Of a stretch of 64,000 nucleotides of DNA, positions 54,831-64,000 are shown piece by piece (the first letter of the stretch is position 1; every line of letters begins with the position of its first letter). The notes under the pieces are model-generated. The model worked only from the letters and a program-made list of their open reading frames with translations, had not been told where the DNA came from and did not search any database. The position numbers were made by a program, and so were the translations under genes. Origin of the DNA: Epiperipatus broadwayi (taxonomy: Eukaryota; Onychophora; Udeonychophora; Euonychophora; Peripatidae). The stretch covers positions 2,172,001-2,236,000 of the forward strand of contig JAQFVV010006353.1 in the NCBI GenBank assembly GCA_028023455.1. Direction: 5' to 3'.

Positions 54831-57189
54831 ATATTATATTCAATTGCATGATTTATTAAGAATGTGTGTACGGTTATTATATAAAATATCATTGTTAGAC
54901 TAATTGAGAATTTATAAAAGTAGCTTAAAAATTATAATAATAAGTATTTAGTTAAAATAAATTATTTTTAAAACTTAATATTTTGTCGGTCAATTCTTTT
55001 GCCACTAATTAAAGCAGTAAGGTATTATATTATCCTTCTAATTGAGCTAGTGGAGATTTCTTAGGTGCTGAATTAGTTTACCATTATTCAGAGCTGGTTC
55101 CTGGAGTTTCTCTGAAACAAAAAAGTGCTTTGAATGATAGGTGTTGAATTCTGCACCCAAGAAGATCTATGTCCTTCAAACGTGGTCACAGTTATATATT
55201 TTATAGATAGCTCTGGTTTGGACATAGGTGCCATCTGGGTATTATGCTTCTCTGCCTAAGGAACCATGGTGGAGCAATATTTAAATTGCATTGGTGTAGA
55301 TCAAATGTATAAGTTTATAATATCATATTTTATATATGTTTACAATATTGTTTCACAAGTTTACATTTCAGAATGTTATTTTATTAAAGGGTTAAAAGTT
55401 GAGGCTAGATGTTGTTCCCCAAGAGATCTACAATCTCATCCAGTTCACTATATAGTAATGATGAAGATGTTTATAAGACACTGTGATCTGGGCCAACTGA
55501 TAAGCTCAAGTTCAGTATAAAATACACACATTGGAGGTCACTTATCTTTTACATATGCCTTTGATCATATGTTTCAGTAATGTCTAATGGAATAGAAATT
55601 TGAAATATATTTTAATACATATTGTATGAGGTTATGTTTAAGTGCCCTTAAAAATAATGTATATATGAAATTGAATTGTAATATGTGCTACATGGATTAC
55701 TTAAAAAGTATATGTTTCTAATCTATCTATAGTCTGAGAGTTTAGTCTGACTTCTGGGATAATGGATGATTGTAAAGGATTGAACTAAAGGAAAAAGATG
55801 TACTGATTGAAACAAAAATCTTGAAAATATATATAGCAGTAAAGCCATGATTTACAAAAATATTTTCAAGTGGATTGTAAAATTTTGTGATAAGGGGAGC
55901 ACTGAAAGTGAATCATGAAGACATGAAACACAGTCACATTTCAGGTCACAGCTAATGATAGAAAGGCACTAATGCTTTAAACTTTTTGTGGTAAATTGAT
56001 AAAAACTATGTCATTGTGTAACACTGAAATGGCATTGAAAAACAATTTGAAGAGAGAACTGGTCCCTTTCTAAATGTAACATTGTGACAAGATGTCAGCT
56101 TTTTAGAACTATAACAAATGTATTACATATTCTAAAATAATAGTTGGAAGATTCTTGAATTAGTTTTCAGCAGAAAAAAAAATCTTTTTTTGATCCATTA
56201 CTGCAAAATTAAATTGTTGTGCCCAGCCTATCCTATGGATAGTTTAAAGTCTTAAGACCTCCAAAGCAACTAACTATATGATAATACAAATATCAGAATT
56301 TGAGTGAATTTTTAGTTTGAGATTTAGGAATCCTACATCATGATGTATATATATATGTATTAATACATACTTTTTGATTTTTGAAAATCATTTCCAAATA
56401 GTACCAAACTCAAGAGTATTGTTAGTAATTGTTTACAGTATAAATCAGGTGTTTATAAACCTTGAAGAATATAAATAGTATATATCATCGTGATCAGAAG
56501 CCATTTGCAAATGAATATGATATATATATATATATATGCACATCTTAATGTATATGTAATTTAAACAAAAATAAAATACACTTTCATATGCTATTTTGAT
56601 GTAGAAGAAAGCTATATATATATAATAGTAGAAAAATATCTCTAAGAATAAATCCATTCCATAATCCTGTTTATTCTTAAATCTTCTGATCTTAATAAAG
56701 CTGAATTTTTTGACAAATGTTGAAATGTTAACATATATATATATATATTTAACATGAAGGTGTATGTATATATCTAGCTATAATATTAATAGAAAAATTC
56801 TCTCTAACGCTTTTCCACAAAATTCTCCTACAATGCTTCTCATTATAATGCAAACATATTAATTTTATTATCTTGCTTTGTTTATTTAAATTTCGAAATT
56901 TGTTAGATGCTTTTCAATTATATCATTTCTGGAAAAAACACACATAAATATTTCATTTACATTTAATTTTATTTACATAACATACATTATTTTATTAATA
57001 TTGTAAGAGAGAGGAGAAAAAAAATCTACTATTAGTTCATTCAATACAAGTTTTATATTAATATTGCTTTGTACAAGTAAATTCGTATTTGCACAACGAA
57101 TTTGTATTTTTTAAATAGATTTATAGCTTGGTATTTCCCGTAGTGGTTCTGTGGTTTCCCCAAGTATTTAAAAATGTCCCTGATTGCCT
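54831..57189. other. AT-rich DNA with a family B fragment
   Basis: 55,470-55,575 is a diverged family B arm (GATCTGGGCCAACTGATAAG and AAATACACACATTGGAGGTC). Its hammerhead has lost G8 and GAAA. Otherwise short (TA)n tracts and no gene. Confidence 0.5.
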
Positions 57190-58490
57190 ACTACATAATT
57201 ATGATAATTGTTAATTTACATATATATATATATACTGAATTTGAAAACAGTGCTTGCTTATAAATATAAAAGTATTACCATTACCGTTAGTCAGTTGTTC
57301 ATCTAAACTAACAAATATGGTATAATGTAATATAGTTTTTTTTTTTTTTTAAATCTGAAATCATTTATAACTGATATAAGTTACTGTTAATTTACATATC
57401 TATAAATTTTAAATCTTAAAAACAGTGTTTACACATAAATAAAAAATTTAACCATCACAACCAATGTTTATTATAGGGCAATAGCTATTATATAACACGA
57501 CTATTTCTTATCTGAAGTTACAGTACAGACATAACTGGTATTAGTCGCTGGTGACATATATATATAAATTTTGAATTAAAAAAAAAAAACAATGCTTACA
57601 TGTAAATATAAAATATATGAACATCATAGTAAGTTAGTTGTTTATTACAAATGATATAATTGTTACATTTTCATTTACCATTGTCAAACTCCCTCCACTC
57701 ACATAACGCCATCCATTTCAGATAAATACACTAATGATTATTACTAATCATTTTCGAAACTAGAGATTATCTCTAGCACAGATATAAACTTTAAACCTCA
57801 GTTAAAGATTAATATATCTGATTTTTAAAATTTGCACACACAAAATTATTCACCTTTCTCTGTCCCGTATGTAATATCTTTATAGATATAATAAACACCT
57901 CCACACTACCCCAATTCTTTTCAAATTCATATAGATAAAGATATAATAAAAGACAAATGACCCCCAAGATGCATTTCGTGACATCAGACATAATTGATAT
58001 TAGTCTCTGGTGATATATAAATTTTGAAATTAAAAAACAGTGCTTACACGTAAATACATGAGTATCACCATACAAGCTAATAACTATGATGTAATATGAT
58101 TATTTCTTATCTGAAATCGCACATAATTGGTATTAGTGATTGAATATATATATAAATTTCAAATTGAAAAAAAACTGATTATATATAAATTTAAAAGTAT
58201 AAGCATCACAGTAAATCACTTGTTTTATTATAGGAAAATAACTGTGATGTAATGTGACTTTTTCTTATCTGAAGTCACACAGAAATGATATTAGCTATGG
58301 ATGGTATATGTGTACATTTTGAATTTAAAAAACAGTGCTTACATGAAAATATAACAGTATGAGCATCACAGTAAGTTAGTTAATTATTGCAAGTGATTTT
58401 CTATGATGTAAAAATGATATCTGAAGTTAGATATAACTGATAGTAGTCGCTGGCAATATATATATCATGTTTCCCTGAAAATAAACTAAA
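57190..58490 (+). repeat. Degenerate tandem (satellite-like) repeat H, block 1
   Basis: Repeated units of about 150-180 bp containing TTTAAAAAACAGTGCTTACA, a TGAGCATCACAGTAAG-type block, TTTCTTATCTGAAGTCACAC and GGTATTAGTCGCTGGTGATA followed by (TA)n. Units are seen near 57,235, 57,405, 57,570, 58,015, 58,160 and 58,310. Divergence is high, so it is old. Confidence 0.8.
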
Positions 58491-58739
58491 TTTTATAGTA
58501 AATTTTGCTTCAATTTCAGGGGATGTCTTATTTTTTCATGTACAAAACTATATATTCAAAATCTCAAATCAACCTCCCAAACAACTTTTTTTCATAAAGC
58601 CCTCTGTGAATATGCACTGGGATATTTACATTTATTTAATTACAAAACTTGTCTGGGGTCAAAATATTATTCCCTTTAAATCTACCATTAAATCAAGCTA
58701 TAATTAAAAATTTACAAGATAGGAAGGGTAACAAAAATG

Positions 58740-59100
58740 ATTAGCTATCCAATCCATCTTAAACAACTGATGCACATGACCACATACATGTGAAAACAAC
58801 AAATGATCTCCAGTATATGTATTTCATGCTAAACCAGCACTCATCAGTTGGTCCAGATCACCATCTTCAACACATATATACAATCAGTGCTCAGTTTATA
58901 TTAAGAAAGCAAATCTTCAAACTTTAATGGACAAACTTCAATATTCTCCACTCTCCAACACTTCAGCCATCCATATCATTGAAAATCTGAGAATGAAATG
59001 CTCAAAGCCTTTGAAGATGCCAATATTATTGTCAAACCTATGTTGACCATAAGTCAATCTGATCCCTCACACATAGGACCTTAATATATCCATATAATCA
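58740..59100 (-). repeat. Family B single-arm copy (B5)
   Basis: Parallels the left half of the large family B element at 62.1 kb, including the hammerhead and the internal block with TGTTGACCATAAGTCAATCT. It interrupts the satellite. Confidence 0.75.
58809..58852 (-). ncRNA. Hammerhead ribozyme motif, family B
   Basis: Minus strand: ACCAA-CUGAUGA, stem II G-UGCU/AGCA-U (five pairs including G-U at the base), GAAA, stem III AUACAUAU, then CUGGA. Core boxes are intact and stem II is the best in family B. Stem I is weakened (CUGGA instead of UUGGU). Confidence 0.55.
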
Positions 59101-59221
59101 TATGGAAGAGGAATGGGTAGAATCCTGGCTGAATATGTAATATTTAAATACATGTATATTGTTAATACTAAACTTAATGTAATTATAAGGAATTTGAACT
59201 CAGACTTTCAAATTCCCCACA

Positions 59222-59390
59222 ATTATCCAATCCATCTTATACAACTGATACATATGACCACATAAATGTGTAAAAGATAAATGATCCCCAATATACATAT
59301 TTCATGCTGAATCAGCACTCATCAATTAATCCAGGTCACGATCTCTCATAATCATGCTCAGTTTATATTAAGATAGCAAGTCTTCCAACT
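59222..59390 (-). repeat. Family B truncated copy (B6)
   Basis: Its hammerhead region (59,286-59,330) has GAAA and a strong stem II UGCUG/CAGCA, but CUGAUGA reads UUGAUGA. The internal loop part of the family is missing. Confidence 0.65.
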
Positions 59391-59599
59391 TTAATTACAT
59401 TAAGTTTGGTATAGACAATATACATTTATTTAAATATATATAAATTTTGAATTTAAAAACAACCCTTGCATTTTAAATATAAAATTATGAGCACCCCAGT
59501 AGGTCAGTTCTTTATTACAAGTGAATAGCTGTAGAGAATATACATTTATTTGAATAGTATATATATAAATTTGGAATTTAGAAACAATCCTTGCATTTT

Positions 59600-59706
59600 T
59601 TTTTCATATGTCATAGCATCGGCCGGGAGGCGAACCCGCAACAACCGTCTGCAAACAACTAATGCTTGCAAAGCGGCTGCGCTGACCTCTCGGCTAACAA
59701 CGCTTG
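59600..59706 (-). mobile_element. tRNA-derived SINE (S4) with 16-bp target-site duplication
   Basis: In the minus sense: CAAGCGTTGTTAGCCGAGAG, then a B-box GCGGGTTCGCCTCCCGGCC and a tail CATATGAAAAA. Exact direct repeats ACAATCCTTGCATTTT flank it at 59,584-59,599 and 59,707-59,722, so it inserted into a satellite unit. Confidence 0.9.
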
Positions 59707-59990
59707 ACAATCCTTGCATTTTAAATATAAAATTATGAGCATCCCAGTAGGTCAGTTTTTTATTACAAGTGAATAGCTATGGTGTAACTATATCTGAAAT
59801 CAGATATAATTTGGTTAGTCACTGGTGATATATATAAATTTTGAATTTAAAAAACAATGAATGTAAATGTACGAACATCACAGTAAGTCAATTGCTTATT
59901 GTAGGCGAATAGCTATGAGTAGCTGTGATCTAACTGACTGTTTTCTTATTTGAATTCAGACATAACTAGTATAAAAAACTAGTATTAGTT

Positions 59991-60094
59991 TTTTTTTCTC
60001 ATGTGTCATAGCATCAGCCGGGAAGCGAACCCGCTAACCCGGGACAACTGCTTGTAAAGCTGCGTCGCTGACCTCTCGACCACTAATGCTTGAC
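59991..60094 (-). mobile_element. tRNA-derived SINE (S5) with 14-bp target-site duplication
   Basis: The same family: GTCAAGCATTAGTGGTCGAG, then GCGGGTTCGCTTCCCGGCTG and an A-rich tail. It is flanked by exact repeats AACTAGTATTAGTT at 59,977-59,990 and 60,095-60,108. Confidence 0.9.
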
Positions 60095-60200
60095 AACTAG
60101 TATTAGTTACTTGGGATATATATATTGAAATTAAAAAACAGTGCTTACGTGTAAATATAAAATTATAAGCATCACAATAAGTCAGTTGTTTATCACGAAT

Positions 60201-61032
60201 TCAAACTTTTAACACTAATCATTAAATGGAATTTTACATTCGCCATCTGATATCATAATTATGTTTTAAATAATACAGAAACCTGATAATGTCAAGTCGT
60301 TTCATTTCTGTTAATGTGTTTGCTTTGCCAAAAGACAATAAATATTTTAAAGTTATATTACCTAAAGCTGTATTGAGTACAAGCTATACAAACTTCACAT
60401 TCTGTTTAAAGAAAACAAAGAAGAAAAGCTTTACTTTTAACATTTTTATTCTTAAATTTTTAACAGTGATCTCCAAGTTAAGATCAACCATTTATGTTAG
60501 TAAGAAAAAGCAAAATCTTCAATTTCATTCGTAAAAAAAAAGTCAAATATGTATCAACTAAATAACTAAATGAAAATCCACTGCTGTTAAATTGTTTTAA
60601 AAAATAAATATTACAATCAAATATTTAACAATAAACAGCTTAAAATGTTTAAGTATCATGAATAAATTCAACAAATTAAAAAAAAATCAATAAAAAAGTT
60701 CAACATTGTTTTAAAAAAGGGCAAAGCCGTAAATATCTTTATGTTATATATATATTTTTCACCACCTCAAAGCCGTAAATATCTTTACGTTATATATGTA
60801 GATATTTTTCACCACCTCTACGCTACCTACTGTAAACTTTAGTAACTAATAGTTACTAGTTGATAATGCTTAATAAATCTCTATCCTGCGTAGTCCTATC
60901 CAATCTCCCAGAATAGCACATGGTTTTCACTAGTGAGGAGCTTTAGATTTTGAAATAATTCTCCAAAACTTTTATGGGCTTTACACCTTTCTTCTGGCAG
61001 CCATCATTTACTACTCTGTTATCCTATTATGC
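60201..61032. other. AT-rich DNA with family A-like remnant
   Basis: 60,865-60,960 has CTATCCTGCGTAGTCCTATC and CACTAGTGAGGAGCTTTAGA, a very diverged family A segment. 60,715-60,830 holds a short direct duplication (GCCGTAAATATCTTTA twice). No gene. Confidence 0.4.
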
Positions 61033-61105
61033 TATCAGCGTTGACCGGGAAGCGAACCCGGGCCAGCAGCTTGGAAGGCTTGACATCTTAGCCATTTTGC
61101 TTATA
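61033..61105 (-). mobile_element. tRNA-derived SINE fragment (S6)
   Basis: Minus strand: TGTCAAGCCTTCCAAGCTGC and GGCCCGGGTTCGCTTCCCGG (a perfect T arm), then TCAACGCTGATAGCATAATA. It matches the 3' half of the SINE family; the A-box side is degenerate. No duplication found. Confidence 0.7.
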
Positions 61106-61204
61106 CAGTCATATAGATCTAAAACCACTTCTTCTTTCTAAGGATTATGATGAACTTAGTTTTTTTAATAACTATAGGCACCTCTATTTTGTGACCAGGA
61201 AACC

Positions 61205-61290
61205 TAGGGGTCGGCAACCCAGAGTACACGTGCAGTGTGGCATGCAGAACAATTATCAATGGCACTATGATTGAATTGAAATAGTAAAAA
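61205..61290 (+). mobile_element. Possible hAT element terminus
   Basis: TAGGGGTCGGCAACCC followed by a GTGCAGTGTGGCATGC block resembles hAT terminal and subterminal sequence. A candidate opposite end, GGTTGCCAACCCTG at about 63,488-63,501, lies 2.3 kb away, but no matching 8-bp duplication joins them. Confidence 0.45.
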
Positions 61291-62091
61291 AATATGTTTT
61301 ATGCTTCAAAGGTACTTTATTCATTCTTTGACAAAAAAAAAAAAAAAACCAATTGGTTACATATGTTCACTTTTTTACAACATTAATGAAATCATAAACA
61401 CTAGATACAACAAATTAATAAAAAACAACATTTTATTAATGAGGCAAGTGGGTCATGCTATAGCTTTGAAGATTGAGAGAGTCCCGACCAGGTTTCTATA
61501 TATACCTTGTATTCGGAAACTTTACTAACCCTTTTTCTTATTGTTTCTACCTTATTGCTAAAAAATTTAGCGGTATTCTTTGACTGTTTTCATACACATA
61601 TATGCATATTATGCACCATATAGCATAAAGAGCAAAGACATTGCCATGTACTTTCGAAAAATACCTTTACCAAATTCCCTAACATATATCCAATATTTAT
61701 TTTTTATTCTTAAATATATTAATTACAAACGCACGCGTTTGCGCCTTCACCTATATTTTGCATATGCGACTCACATGTAAATGGAAACCATGACTCAGTT
61801 TAATTTACAAATTATTTTGTACAATAAACGCACATTCGATCTTTGCTATTTTCAATGAAGATAAGAGCTAAGTCGGATGAAAATATATTTTTTACCCCAG
61901 GGAGGATTAATTTTGCCTGGATTTTTTTTTTTTTTTTGACGGTCTATTGATATTTTTTTTACCCAACTGCGTTTTTAGAATAAATTTATATTCGGACAGA
62001 ATATTATATCAATTAATTCATCTGAAAAATTTCTATTTGTAATTATAACTGAAACACACAGGCTTATATATCTGGGTTTATATATGTAATA
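61291..62091. other. AT-rich DNA without recognised gene
   Basis: Short open frames only; could be the interior of a decayed hAT element, but no transposase motif is visible. Confidence 0.4.
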
Positions 62092-62193
62092 TATAGGGTA
62101 TATGAGCACAGACTTTCACACGTTGCACCACTCTCCACACTATTTATAACACTGATACACTTGAACACATATATGTTGAAAAGATAAATAATC

Positions 62194-62237
62194 ACCAATA
62201 TACGTATTTCATGCTAAACCAGAAATCATCAGTTGGT
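62194..62237 (-). ncRNA. Type I hammerhead ribozyme motif, family B
   Basis: Minus strand: ACCAA-CUGAUGA, stem II UUCU/AGCA (one mismatch), GAAA, stem III AUA-CG-UAU, A17, then UUGGU pairing with ACCAA. The core boxes are intact; the cleavage triplet is AUA. Confidence 0.65.
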
Positions 62238-62604
62238 CCAGATTACCATCTCCACACATATATGCTATAAGTGCTCAGATATATATTAAGATAGCCAATC
62301 CTCATACTTTAATGGACAGGCTTCAATCTACTCCACACTCCAACTCTTCAACTGTCCATCCAATTGAAAATCTGATGATGGAACGCTCAAAGACCACCCT
62401 AAGATCAAGATTCTTTTCACACCCATGTTGACCTAAAGTCAATCTGACCCCTCATACACAGGGCATAATCCATTTCAATTGGATGGACAGTTGAAGAGTT
62501 GGAGTGTGGAGTAGATTGAAGCCTGTCTATTAAAGTATGAGGATTGGCTATCTTAATATATATCTGAGCACTTATAGCATATATGTGTGGAGATAGTAAT
62601 CTGG

Positions 62605-62648
62605 ACCAACTGATGATTGCTGGTTTAGCATGAAATATGTATATTGGT
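62605..62648 (+). ncRNA. Type I hammerhead ribozyme motif, family B (reference copy)
   Basis: ACCAA (62,605-62,609), CUGAUGA (62,610-62,616), stem II UGCU/AGCA around GGUUU, GAAA (62,632-62,635). Stem III pairs 62,635-62,637 with 62,640-62,642. A17 is at 62,643, then UUGGU (62,644-62,648) closes stem I. The base of stem II is U/U. Predicted cleavage is between 62,643 and 62,644. Confidence 0.72.
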
Positions 62649-62755
62649 GATTATTTATCTTTTCAACATATATGTGTTCAAGTGTATCAGTGTTATGAGA
62701 TAGTGTGGAGAGTGGTGGGACGTGTGAAAGTCTGTGCTCATATACCCTATTTGTA

Positions 62756-63761
62756 ATTATATAATAATACATTTTAAGTTTTGCAACGTTTATTTGGAAA
62801 AAAAGTTTATAGTTTGTGATAGTCAGAGTAATGCATGAATGAAATCTGCAAATATATGAGATTTGTTAAAAATCATTGTTTTTTTTTTTTAAATCTTTTA
62901 AATGTCTATTGTATAATTAAAACAAATCACTCACAGAAAAAATTCCAAATGTCCATAGTTTTAAAGAAAAGAAAAAAATATAAAAAACTTCCAATTTTGA
63001 GTTAATTTTTTATAGCACAAAAATGGGTTTCTTTGAAACCGTTTTGATAAATGGTAGAAAAATATTTGTTTTACTTGCTTAGGGTTCATTAATCAGCTTT
63101 TTAAATAAAACCATCGAAAGTTAAAGGCACTTTGACTATTCTGAATTGCAGTACATTAATTAATCAGCAATTTTGTAAAGAATATACATTTTTTTAAGCA
63201 CCAACGAGATGAATTTTCTCCATGCCAAAGGAAATTTTAAGCAGTATTTCAAATGCAATATAATTTAACAAAATATACTTTTCACCTATGATCCTTATGT
63301 ATTTTAAAATATTGAATGACCAATAATATAAGATCTGGTTATAATGAGCTTCAAAAGTATATAATATATACTTTTGAAGCCCATTATGACTGGACTAATT
63401 TTGATACTATATATAATAATATTAGTAGAATCATTTCTGCACATGGATTAACATTGTATCATACATTTGGCATGAATCCACTAAAAGGTTGCCAACCCTG
63501 CGCTCTAATACAATAGAATATTACAATCTCAACTTATATACTGCTACTTTAGGAGCACATTTTTGCACATGGTGTCTGTAATTCAGTGCACTGAGTAGTG
63601 ATGGATACCATCGGTAAAGGATCCTATCAAAACTCAACTTCTCTGTTGATTACTTAAACCTCACACAAACTTCTGTAAAACTAACATATTCAATCATTTG
63701 TCCCAAATATTGGGCAGGAGTCTATAAGAAATTTGAACACTGAAAAGGATAGAACAGGTCC
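62756..63761. other. AT-rich DNA with a short palindrome
   Basis: 63,338-63,390 contains ATAATGAGCTTCAAAAGTAT followed by its near-complement ATACTTTTGAAGCCCATTAT. No gene. Confidence 0.5.
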
Positions 63762-64000
63762 CCATCTATGGTCTTTGGACTACAGAGTCTGCCACATTAC
63801 CATTGCACTAGAAAATTCTGGTCCCATCAGGAATTGAGAAGTTTGTAATGACAACACTAGGTATGATCTATGGACTTTAGGTTTTAAGCTCTGTCCTTCT
63901 ACCACTAAACTTGATAGTGCAGGGTATTAAGGATTTAAAATAAATTTGAGCCGAAGAAGTAACTGTCACAATCTATGGACTTTGGGCTTCACACTTTGCC
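63762..64000 (-). repeat. Tandem tRNA-like repeats, about 104-bp period, running off the window
   Basis: On the plus strand ATCTATGGACTTTGGGCTTC-type sequence recurs at about 63,764, 63,867 and 63,972, each followed by a TCTGCC..CATTACCATTGCACTAG-like block. On the minus strand this reads as a tRNA A-box-like start (CTAGTGCAATGGTAATGTGG). At least two full units and one partial unit are present. Confidence 0.6.

Larger units (their letters stand above)
59430..60200 (+). repeat. Satellite-like repeat H, block 2
   Basis: Continuation of the units at 57.2 kb after the family B insertions. Copies of TGAGCATCCCAGTAGGTCAG and TTTTGAATTTAAAAAACAAT occur near 59,450, 59,570, 59,715, 59,830 and 60,130. 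Two SINEs have inserted into it. Confidence 0.75.
62092..62755. repeat. Family B full fold-back element (B7)
   Basis: Arms of about 275 bp (about 62,092-62,370 and 62,478-62,755) flank a spacer of about 105 bp. The outer ends are ATAGGGTATATGAGCACAGA and its complement ending CTCATATACCCTAT. Each arm has a hammerhead, on opposite strands. There is no coding capacity. The best-preserved family B member. Confidence 0.9.

Overview
The window looks like gene-poor, extremely AT-rich DNA from an invertebrate metazoan. Evidence: long A/T homopolymers, TA-rich microsatellites, decayed non-LTR retrotransposons, Penelope-like elements (PLEs), tRNA-derived SINEs with target-site duplications, hAT- and pogo-type DNA transposon relics, and no intact protein-coding gene. 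The species cannot be named from this sequence; a cnidarian, mollusc or chelicerate would all fit. Almost every long open frame is either AT-rich noise or part of a transposon relic.

Layout. 1.5-4.4 kb and 14.5-17.1 kb hold two sibling LINE copies (+), with a third 3' fragment at 12.8-13.1 kb. RTE-like LINE fragments lie on the minus strand at 9.1, 28.3 and 31.5 kb; a second LINE type lies at 33.7 and 48.3 kb (-). PLE relics are at 7.0 (RT domain), 29.2, 32.8, 52.4 and 53.0 kb (GIY-YIG endonuclease). Two of these sit inside elements bounded by inverted repeats that also carry a tRNA-like segment. SINEs are at 13.4, 27.5, 39.8, 59.6, 60.0 and 61.0 kb. A complete 407-bp hAT-type MITE with an 8-bp duplication is at 30.2 kb, and another 664-bp MITE-like element is at 49.9 kb. 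A degenerate satellite fills much of 57.2-60.2 kb.

The most striking content is three unrelated-looking interspersed repeat families (called A, B and C here), each carrying a type I hammerhead ribozyme (HHR) motif. In all three the CUGANGA and GAAA boxes, a cleavage triplet (GUC, AUA or AUC), stem I with an internal loop, stem II, and a very short palindromic stem III can be read by eye. Family A has at least eight motifs with the core boxes present and some compensatory changes in stem II. Families A and C contain direct HHR-to-HHR spacings of 466 and 401 bp. The largest family A locus (37,627-38,810) is bounded by a 13-bp direct repeat that looks like a target-site duplication. Many copies are fold-back (head-to-head) pairs, so HHRs occur on both strands. 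This matches what is known of retrozymes and PLE-associated HHRs: non-autonomous elements transcribed into RNAs that self-cleave into monomers. The PLE relics nearby are candidate sources of the mobilising enzyme, but that link is inference.

The stretches between these elements are AT-rich and I found no gene, tRNA gene, rRNA or convincing promoter in them.
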